Shown here in pieces: positions 58,029 through 64,000 of a DNA stretch of 64,000 bases. Each line of letters begins with the position of its first letter. The stretch's first letter is position 1. The stretch comes from Halomonas elongata DSM 2581. GTDB lineage: Bacteria; Pseudomonadota; Gammaproteobacteria; Pseudomonadales; Halomonadaceae. Under the pieces are notes generated by a model that worked only from the letters and a program-made list of their open reading frames with translations, ran no database searches and had not been told where the DNA came from. A program made the position numbers and the translations under genes. Where the stretch lies: contig NC_014532.2 of NCBI RefSeq assembly GCF_000196875.2, positions 1,240,001 through 1,304,000 on the forward strand, read 5' to 3'.

Positions 58029-58862
58029 TCAGATCAGGGCCTGGCGCATCCGTGCCGAGATCGTCTCGCTGACCACCACCGTCGCCAGTATGACGATCAG
58101 GATGGTCGCCACCTGGGACCAGGCCAGGGTATCGATGGAGGACTGCAGCTTCATGCCGATACCGCCTGCGCCCACCAGGCCGAGGATGGTGCTTTCGCGG
58201 ATGTTGATGTCCCAACGGAACACCGAAATGCCCCAGAAGGCGGGTAGTACCTGGGGAACGATGCCGTAATGGATCACCTGGGAGGAGCGGGCGCCGGTAG
58301 CGGTCACGGCCTCGATCTGGTGTGCGTCGGTTTCTTCGATGGCTTCGTACAACAGCTTGCCGACGAAGCCGATGGAACGCAGGGCGATGGCGACGATGCC
58401 GGCCAGCAGTCCCGGACCGATGATCGCCACCAGCAGCAGGGCCCAGATCAGCGAGTTGATCGAGCGCGAGGCCACGATCACCAGCAGAGCCACGGGCCGC
58501 ACCAGCGTGGCCGAGGGTGTGGTGTTGCGCGCCGCCAGAAAGGCCACCGGCACTGCCATGATGACGCCGCCCAGGGTGCCCAGGGTCGCGATGTTGAGCG
58601 TATCCCATAACGGGGCCAGCAATTCGGGCAAGTAGCCCAGTTTCGGCGGGAACAGCCGGCTGCCGATGTCGGCGGCCTGGCGTGGAGCGTCGGCGACGAA
58701 CATCCACATCGTGCCTTCGTTCATCAACTGCCAGCACCACACGAACAGGGCGACCAGGGCCAGCCACCCGAACCATAGCGCCAGCCTGGCGCGGGGCGTG
58801 CGGAAGGTCCAGACCTGCGAGTAGTGGGCCGGCTCGCCGGCCCCGGGGTCGAGCTTGCTCAT
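58029..58862 (-). CDS. phnE: Phosphonate-type ABC transporter permease (PhnE 2)
   Basis: A 277-residue permease. N-terminal cytoplasmic part, then PLWDTLNIATLGTLGGVIMA, RSINSLIWALLLVAIIGPGL, and EAA loop AVTATGARSSQVIHYGIVPQ. Start at 58862 by ATGA overlap with the other permease gene. The longer frame is a shadow. The two permeases would form the PhnE heterodimer. Confidence 0.85.
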   Translation of the reverse strand: MSKLDPGAGEPAHYSQVWTFRTPRARLALWFGWLALVALFVWCWQLMNEGTMWMFVADAPRQAADIGSRLFPPKLGYLPELLAPLWDTLNIATLGTLGGVIMAVPVAFLAARNTTPSATLVRPVALLVIVASRSINSLIWALLLVAIIGPGLLAGIVAIALRSIGFVGKLLYEAIEETDAHQIEAVTATGARSSQVIHYGIVPQVLPAFWGISVFRWDINIRESTILGLVGAGGIGMKLQSSIDTLAWSQVATILIVILATVVVSETISARMRQALI

Positions 58863-59668
58863 TGCAGGGTTTTCCTCAGATAGCTGGATGCGTATTCCGC
58901 CAGCATGACGATGGCGATGACGATCAGCAGGATGGCCCCGGCGCTGTCGTACTCGTAGCGGTCGATGGCGGTGTTGAGCGTGGCACCGATGCCGCCGGCG
59001 CCGACGATCCCGATCACCGCGCTCTCGCGGAAATTGATGTCCAGCCGATACAGCGACAGGCCGAGCAGGCGCGGCATCACCTGGGGCTGTACGGCATAGT
59101 GGATCACTTGCCACCAACTGGCGCCGGTGGCGCGTATGGCCTCGGCCTGGCTGGCATCGATTTCCTCGATGTCATCGGCGAGCAGCTTGGCGAGAAAGCC
59201 GATGGAGGCGAAGGCCAGGGTGACGAAGCCGGCGAAGGGGCCGAAACCGAACATGGCCACCAGGAAGATGGCGATGATGATCTCCTGCAGCGAACGACTC
59301 ACCGCGATGATCGAACGGCACACCAGATAGATGGGGCGCGGCACCAGGTTGCGCGCCGCGCCGATGCCGATGGGCACCGAGACCAGAATGCCTACCACGG
59401 TGGCGGTGAGTGTCATGGTCAGGCTTTCGATCAGGCCCTGGCGGATGTCGCCCCAGCGACTGGTGAAGTCAGGTTGCAGAAAGCCATGAGCGAAGCGTGC
59501 CCCGCGTTCCAGGCCCTCGATCAGGCGAGCGCCGTCGATCTCCAGCGAACCCATTGCCAGTATCAGATAGGCAAGAATCGCGAGCGGCAGGATGCGTCGC
59601 CAACGGTGGTCGGTGATGATCTGCGGCGGGCGTCGCCAGTGGCGCGGGTACTGCCGGGCGTGATTCAT
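58859..59668 (-). CDS. phnE: Phosphonate-type ABC transporter permease (PhnE 1)
   Basis: A 269-residue permease. [43 protein letters not shown] loop [20 protein letters not shown]. Overlaps phnC by 4 bp and PhnE 2 by 4 bp. Both permeases share family features and are diverged copies. No C-P lyase or phosphonatase gene is next to them. Confidence 0.85.
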   Translation of the reverse strand: MNHARQYPRHWRRPPQIITDHRWRRILPLAILAYLILAMGSLEIDGARLIEGLERGARFAHGFLQPDFTSRWGDIRQGLIESLTMTLTATVVGILVSVPIGIGAARNLVPRPIYLVCRSIIAVSRSLQEIIIAIFLVAMFGFGPFAGFVTLAFASIGFLAKLLADDIEEIDASQAEAIRATGASWWQVIHYAVQPQVMPRLLGLSLYRLDINFRESAVIGIVGAGGIGATLNTAIDRYEYDSAGAILLIVIAIVMLAEYASSYLRKTLQ

Positions 59669-60501
59669 CCGGCGCCTCCCGCCAGTTGCAGCCGGGCGGC
59701 CTGTCCGGCGGCTGTGTCGTCCTCGTGTTCCTGGCGCATGGCGGTCCAGTCTTCGGCGCCATAGATTTCGGTGAGCATGGCGTCGTCGAGATCGTCGGGC
59801 GAGCCATCGAAGACCATCTCGCCGCTACGCAATCCGACGATGCGGTGCATGAACTGCTGTGCCAGGGGAACGTCGTGGATATTGACGATGGCCGGCAATT
59901 CGCGCTCCCGGCAAATCTCGCTGATCAGGCGCATGATCTGTCGGCTGGTCCGGGGATCGAGGCTGGCCGTGGGTTCATCCACCAGCAGCAGTTCCGGCTC
60001 CTGGGCCAGGGCGCGGGCAATGCCCACGCGTTGTCGCTGACCGCCGGAAAGGGCATCGGCGCGCTTGTCGGCGTGGTCGAGCAGGCCGACCCGGTCCAGC
60101 AGGCGGTAGGCGTTCTCGATGTCGTGGCCCGGAAATCGCCGGGTAAAGCTGCGCCAGAAGGGCACATAGCCCAGCCGGCCGGAGAGCACGTTCTCCATCA
60201 CGGTGAGACGCTCCACCAGGGCATATTCCTGGAAGATCATGCCGATCCGCCGCCGCGCCCGGCGCAAGTCGCGGCCGCGCATGGCGGCCAGGTCGCTCTC
60301 GCCCAACCTGATCGTCCCGGATGAGGGTTCCACCAGGCGGTTGATGCAGCGGATCAGGGTGGACTTGCCGGCCCCGGAAGGGCCGATCAGCCCCATCACC
60401 TGGCCTTGCGGCACCTGGAAGGTCACGTTGCGCAGGGCGGTGTCGCCTGAGGCGCCGCTCTGGGCGCCATAAGTCTTGGAAAGACGGTCGATGCTCAGCA
60501 C
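59665..60501 (-). CDS. phnC: Phosphonate-type ABC transporter ATPase
   Basis: A 278-residue ATPase. Walker [22 protein letters not shown]-loop [20 protein letters not shown], signature [17 protein letters not shown] and Walker [14 protein letters not shown]. PhnC family form [16 protein letters not shown] follows the Q-loop. It powers the two PhnE permeases. Confidence 0.9.
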   Translation of the reverse strand: MLSIDRLSKTYGAQSGASGDTALRNVTFQVPQGQVMGLIGPSGAGKSTLIRCINRLVEPSSGTIRLGESDLAAMRGRDLRRARRRIGMIFQEYALVERLTVMENVLSGRLGYVPFWRSFTRRFPGHDIENAYRLLDRVGLLDHADKRADALSGGQRQRVGIARALAQEPELLLVDEPTASLDPRTSRQIMRLISEICRERELPAIVNIHDVPLAQQFMHRIVGLRSGEMVFDGSPDDLDDAMLTEIYGAEDWTAMRQEHEDDTAAGQAARLQLAGGAG

Positions 60502-60524
60502 ACGGCATCCTCTTCAATACGCAA

Positions 60525-60572
60525 ATGCGGACGGCAGGCCGTCCGCATCCATGGTCCGGCCGAATGGCCGGA
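60525..60572 (-). other. Two tandem hairpins between phnD and phnC
   Basis: ATGCGGACGGC/GCCGTCCGCAT (60525-60548, 11 bp, 2-nt loop) and TCCGGCC/GGCCGGA (60555-60572) with GAAT loop. No T-tract. They probably stabilise phnD mRNA or reduce read-through, favouring the binding protein. Confidence 0.65.
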
Positions 60573-60577
60573 AAGGC

Positions 60578-61540
60578 TCAGCTGCAGTTGTATTCGACGC
60601 CGTTGGCGTCGTCGATCTGGCGGATCACCGACCAGTGTTCCTTGAAGCTGATGGGGATGAACTGTTCATCTCCGCTGCGGCCGAATTCCTCGGCCAGCTC
60701 ACTGCCCTCCCAGTCGAAGCTGAAGAAGGCTTCCTTGATCGCTTCCTGCAGCTCGGGGGCCAGGTTGTAGACGGCGCCATAGCCGGTGGTGGGGAAGGTG
60801 TCGGACTGGTAGAGCACTTCGAGTTGATCGGCGTCGACGACGCCCCGGTCGATCATGCGGTTCTTCACCGAATTGGCGACGGTGGCCACCGCGTAGTCCT
60901 GGTTGGCCACGCCGAGCACCGAGTTGTCGTGCTTGCCGGAGAAATCGACCTCGTAGTCCTCGCCGGAAGTCATGCCGAACTCGGAGGCCATCAGGGCAGT
61001 GGGGGCCTTGAAGCCGGAGTTGGAGGTTTCGGAGGTGTGCGTCAGGGTCTTGCCGCGAATGTCTTCCACCTCGTCGATGCCGGATTCCGGATGGGTGATG
61101 ATCTCCATCTCGTAACCGAAGGAGCCATCCTCGGCGGCCATCATGGCGAAGGGGCGAAAGCCGGCACAGGCCACGGCCAGCGGATTGGAGCCGGTGTTGA
61201 AACCGGCCACGTGGAGACGTCCGGCACGCATCGCCTCGATCTGGGCGGCGTTGGACTGCACCGGGAAGAATTGCACCTTCTTGCCGGTGACCTCTTCCAT
61301 GTGCTTCAGGAAACCGGCCCACACCTCGGCATAGACGGCGGGATCCTCGACCGGTGTATAGGCGAATATCAGGGTATCCGGGTCGAGCCACTGGGACTCG
61401 TCTTCGGGGATGTCGGCCACCAGATCACCGTCGGCGTCGGTGAATCGCTCGCTGAGCTGGAATTCGGCCTGGGCCTGGCCGGCGGTCAAGGCGGCGAGGG
61501 CGATGGCACCGGTCATCATGGAGCGGGTCAGTGGCTGCAT
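60578..61540 (-). CDS. phnD: Phosphonate/phosphate-type ABC transporter binding protein
   Basis: A 320-residue periplasmic binding protein. Signal peptide MQPLTRSMMTGAIALAALTA ending GQAQA. IFAYTPVEDPAVYAEVWAGF, FNTGSNPLAVACAGFRPFAM, TSETSNSGFKAPTALMASEF follow the PhnD family. The substrate may be phosphonate, phosphite or phosphate. Start at 61540 (AGGTGATTTCC). First gene of a minus-strand operon. Confidence 0.88.
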   Translation of the reverse strand: MQPLTRSMMTGAIALAALTAGQAQAEFQLSERFTDADGDLVADIPEDESQWLDPDTLIFAYTPVEDPAVYAEVWAGFLKHMEEVTGKKVQFFPVQSNAAQIEAMRAGRLHVAGFNTGSNPLAVACAGFRPFAMMAAEDGSFGYEMEIITHPESGIDEVEDIRGKTLTHTSETSNSGFKAPTALMASEFGMTSGEDYEVDFSGKHDNSVLGVANQDYAVATVANSVKNRMIDRGVVDADQLEVLYQSDTFPTTGYGAVYNLAPELQEAIKEAFFSFDWEGSELAEEFGRSGDEQFIPISFKEHWSVIRQIDDANGVEYNCS

Positions 61541-61625
61541 GGAAATCACCTGTGTCGGGAAAAGGAAGCACGGGCAATAGGCTGTTCAGTCACCGTGACA
61601 ACGGCGGGTCGAGAAGATGTCGTGT

Positions 61626-61645
61626 CGATGAAGGTTCGATGACCG
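61626..61645 (-). promoter_or_regulatory. Possible Pho box upstream of phnD
   Basis: CGGTCATCGAACCTTCATCG contains TCATCG twice at an 11-bp step, the spacing of a Pho box, with a 12 of 18 resemblance to the consensus by eye. It lies 86-105 bp before phnD. PhoB control is inferred. Confidence 0.5.
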
Positions 61646-61795
61646 CGAAGAGAGAGCCACAGAGAGAGTCGAGGGATTACCGTCATCGAGACCCGAATGG
61701 GTGTTCGGCTTTCCGGCGGTGCTGTCCAGAGAGCCGGATAGTGAGGCATTATCGTGTTTTCTTGATATGTTGACCCCGCTCAGGAGCCATCACTT

Positions 61796-62416
61796 GTGTG
61801 CCCTCATTCGCTGAGTCTCGAGCGCTTCGCCGTAGGTGAACTAAGCGACGTCGATCTGAACCTCTCGCCCGGCGAGATTCTTTGCCTCTCGGGGGCCAGC
61901 GGTTCGGGAAAGAGCCGGCTGTTGCGTGCCCTGGCGGACCTCGATCCTCACGCAGGGGAAGCGTGGCTGGACGAACGGGCGCAGTCGATGACCCCGGCTC
62001 ATGAATGGCGGGCCCGGGTGATGCTGGTGCCGGCGGAGAGTCATTGGTGGGCCGATCGTGTCGGCGATCATCTGCCGAGGGTCGCCCCGGCCGATCTGGA
62101 GACGCTGGGCTTTACCCCGGACGTGCTCGACTGGCAGGTGTCGCGGCTTTCTTCCGGGGAGAAGCAGCGTCTGGCGCTATTGCGCGCGGTCGCCCGTGAG
62201 CCTGAGGCCTTGCTGCTCGACGAACCCACCGCCAATCTCGACGAGGCCACGATCCGGCGCGTGGAAGCCTGGCTGGTCGAGCGTATTCGTGCTCGAGGCT
62301 GGCCGACGCTCTGGGTGGCCCACGACACGGGCCAGATCGCTCGGGTGGCGGATCGTCACTGGTGCATCCGCGATGGGCAACTGGTGGCAGAGGAGGAGGC
62401 GAGCGCATGGACGTGA
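61796..62416 (+). CDS. fetA: FetA-like ABC ATPase (iron export)
   Basis: A 206-residue ATPase. Walker A SGASGSGKSRLLRALADLDP, signature RLSSGEKQRLALLRAVA, Walker B LLLDEPTANLDEA. The short form and pairing with an FetB-type permease match E. coli YbbL. Starts at GTG 61796 (CAGGAG upstream). It overlaps fetB by 10 bp. Confidence 0.82.
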   Translation: MCPHSLSLERFAVGELSDVDLNLSPGEILCLSGASGSGKSRLLRALADLDPHAGEAWLDERAQSMTPAHEWRARVMLVPAESHWWADRVGDHLPRVAPADLETLGFTPDVLDWQVSRLSSGEKQRLALLRAVAREPEALLLDEPTANLDEATIRRVEAWLVERIRARGWPTLWVAHDTGQIARVADRHWCIRDGQLVAEEEASAWT

Positions 62417-63210
62417 TCGTGCTCACCTGGTGGCAATTGGCCCTGGCGGCACTGCTGGTAGTGGCGCTGGCGGGGTGCACGGTCGTCGCGCGGCTCGGCA
62501 TGGCCAGAAGCCTGCTGATCGCCGCTGTGCGCACCGTGATTCAGTTATCTCTGGTAGGGCTGGTGCTGGAGGCGCTTTTCGCGGCATCGGCATTGCATTG
62601 GGTGACGCTGATGGCGTTCGGCATGCTGCTGATTGCCGGGCGCGAGGTGATGGCACGCCAGAAGCGTCGCCTGGTAGGCGGCTGGGCGTTCGGCATCGGC
62701 ACGCTGGCGATGTTCGTGTCCTCGTTCAGCGTGGCCGTGCTGACCCTGACCGTGATCATCGGGCCGGATCCCTGGTACCGGCCGCAGTACGCCATTCCGC
62801 TGCTGGGCATGATGCTCGGCAATACCATGACCGGTGTGGCCCTGGCGCTGGATCGCTTGACCGACACGGCCTGGCGCCAGCGGGCGGTGATCGAGAATCG
62901 CCTGATGCTCGGGCAGCGCTGGCAGGAGGCGGTCGGCGATATCCGCCGCGAAGCGATGCGCAGCGGCCTGATGCCCACCATCAACGCCATGGCCGCCGCC
63001 GGCGTGGTCAGCCTGCCGGGCATGATGACCGGCCAGATTCTGGCCGGCAGCCCGCCGGCACTGGCGGTCAAGTATCAGATCCTGGTGATGTTCACCCTGA
63101 CCCTGGGCACCGGCTTCGGCACCCTGGTGGCGGTGGCAGCGGGGAGCCGGCGATTGTTCGACGATCGCCAGCGGTTGCGGCTGGAGCGCCTGGCCGCCCC
63201 TCGCCATTAG
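62407..63210 (+). CDS. fetB: FetB-like permease (UPF0014)
   Basis: A 267-residue, about 7-span protein. AVRTVIQLSLVGLVLEALFA, TLTVIIGPDPWYRPQYAIPL, LGMMLGNTMTGVALALDRL, and PTINAMAAAGVVSLPGMMTG match the YbbM/FetB family. With FetA it exports iron and gives oxidative-stress tolerance in E. coli. Start 62407 with AGGAGG upstream. Confidence 0.87.
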   Translation: MDVIVLTWWQLALAALLVVALAGCTVVARLGMARSLLIAAVRTVIQLSLVGLVLEALFAASALHWVTLMAFGMLLIAGREVMARQKRRLVGGWAFGIGTLAMFVSSFSVAVLTLTVIIGPDPWYRPQYAIPLLGMMLGNTMTGVALALDRLTDTAWRQRAVIENRLMLGQRWQEAVGDIRREAMRSGLMPTINAMAAAGVVSLPGMMTGQILAGSPPALAVKYQILVMFTLTLGTGFGTLVAVAAGSRRLFDDRQRLRLERLAAPRH

Positions 63211-63233
63211 CAAGGGGCGGCGGACGAAGCGCC

Positions 63234-64000
63234 TCAGTCGATCAGTTCCACGGCCACGGCGGTGGCTTCACCGCCGCCGATGCACAGGCTGGCGATGCCG
63301 CGCTTGCCGCCCTTGGTGCGCAGGGCGTGGATCAGGGTGGCGATGATCCGCGAGCCGGTGGAGCCGATGGGGTGGCCCTGGGCGCAGGCACCGCCGAAGA
63401 CGTTGACCTTGTCATGGGGCAGGCTCAGGTCGTCCATGGCCATCAGGGTGACCACGGCGAAGGCTTCGTTGATCTCGAACAGGTCCACGTCGTCGACGCC
63501 CCAATCGAGTTTTTTCATCAGCTTGTCGATGGCGCCCACCGGGGCGATGGTGAACTCGCTCGGATGGCGCGAATGGGTGCTGTGGCCCAGCATGCGGGCG
63601 ATGGGCTTGACGCCGACCCGGTCCGCCGCCGCCTGGCTGGCCAGGATCAGCGCCGAGGCGCCGTCGGAGATCGAGCTCGAGTTGGCCGCCGTGATGGTGC
63701 CGTCCTTGGCGAACGCCGGGCGCAGTTCGCGAATCTTGTCGAGCCGGGCCTGAAAGGGCTGCTCGTCGTGCTCGACCCGGGTCTCGCCCTTGCGATCCTT
63801 GACCGTGACCGGCGCCATCTCGGCATCCAGGTGGCCGGCCTCGGTGGCCTGCATGGCGCGTTCCAGCGAGGCAATGGCGAAGTCATCGAGCCGCTCGCGG
63901 GAATAGCCGCGCTCGCTGGCGATCTGCTGGGCGAAGCCGCCCATCAACTGACCGGTCTCGGCGTCTTCCAGGCCATCGAGGAACATGTGGTCCTTCAACT
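63234..64000 (-). CDS. Acetyl-CoA acetyltransferase (5'-truncated)
   Basis: The C-terminal about 255 residues of a thiolase; the start is beyond the right edge. Thiolase motifs: NSSSISDGASALILAS, NEAFAVVTLMAM, His in GGACAQGHPIGSTGSRIIAT and Cys in ASLCIGGGEATAVAVE. It condenses or cleaves acetoacetyl-CoA. The nucleophilic Cys near residue 90 of the full protein is not in the window. Confidence 0.88.
   Translation of the reverse strand, partial: LKDHMFLDGLEDAETGQLMGGFAQQIASERGYSRERLDDFAIASLERAMQATEAGHLDAEMAPVTVKDRKGETRVEHDEQPFQARLDKIRELRPAFAKDGTITAANSSSISDGASALILASQAAADRVGVKPIARMLGHSTHSRHPSEFTIAPVGAIDKLMKKLDWGVDDVDLFEINEAFAVVTLMAMDDLSLPHDKVNVFGGACAQGHPIGSTGSRIIATLIHALRTKGGKRGIASLCIGGGEATAVAVELID

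Overview
The window is from a high-GC gammaproteobacterium, most likely Halomonas or a close relative in the Halomonadaceae. This rests on gene content and protein character (HrpA, an octanoyl-CoA-type KAS III, HsbR/HsbA-like regulators, Pst operon, ArsJ-type arsenate island), not on a marker gene. The window has two parts: a lambda-like prophage from the left edge to about 37.1 kb, and an intact chromosomal region from there to the right edge.

Prophage, 1 to about 37,100. Its left end lies outside the window. The gene order is that of lambda. The integrase and a DUF4224 protein are at the right end. A plus-strand early-left operon (24.1-37.1 kb) starts at a PL-like promoter overlapped by repressor operators. 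It carries a boxA/boxB-like site and a densely folded leader, then many small accessory genes, a recombination module (Rad52/Sak-like annealase, coiled-coil partner, RdgC, SSB), an AT-rich HNH-like gene, a cytosine-C5 methyltransferase, a (p)ppGpp-hydrolase-like HD protein and an HNH endonuclease. The immunity region has a LexA-like CI repressor, probably made from a leaderless transcript, and a Zeta-type kinase with a small partner. On the minus strand, the early-right operon runs cro, CII-like, BRO antirepressor, O-like initiator with an internal iteron origin, P-like protein, and a nin-like region (NinB, HNH, PDDEXK). A Q-like protein is followed at once by a promoter and three tandem terminators, the expected layout of a late antitermination leader. 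Then come lysis genes, terminase, portal, head, neck and tail genes, including a G/GT pair with a canonical A AAA AAG slippery heptamer, ending in a truncated tape-measure gene at base 1. A cassette between the GT region and the tape measure carries a secreted protein, higBA and a tiny amphipathic peptide gene.

Chromosome, 37.1-64 kb. Here are a class-II amidotransferase, FadD, HrpA, a KAS III-like enzyme, MlaA, a PP2C phosphatase/STAS pair, transaldolase and a Bcr/CflA-type exporter. A phosphate/arsenate block follows: Pho box-pstSCAB, then an arsenate island (arsC, GAPDH, arsJ, arsR) behind an AT-rich palindromic operator, then a minus-strand phosphonate-type ABC transporter (phnD, phnC, two phnE) with a possible Pho box. 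fetAB and a truncated thiolase gene end the window.

How the parts work together: in the prophage, CI sites at OL and OR would silence both early operons, while cI-zeta and higBA stay expressible in the lysogen. Processive antitermination would let early and late transcripts pass several intrinsic terminators. On the chromosome, Pst and the phn-type transporter import phosphorus oxyanions, and the ars island removes the arsenate that enters with them. Family assignments come from reading the protein sequences; no database search was run.
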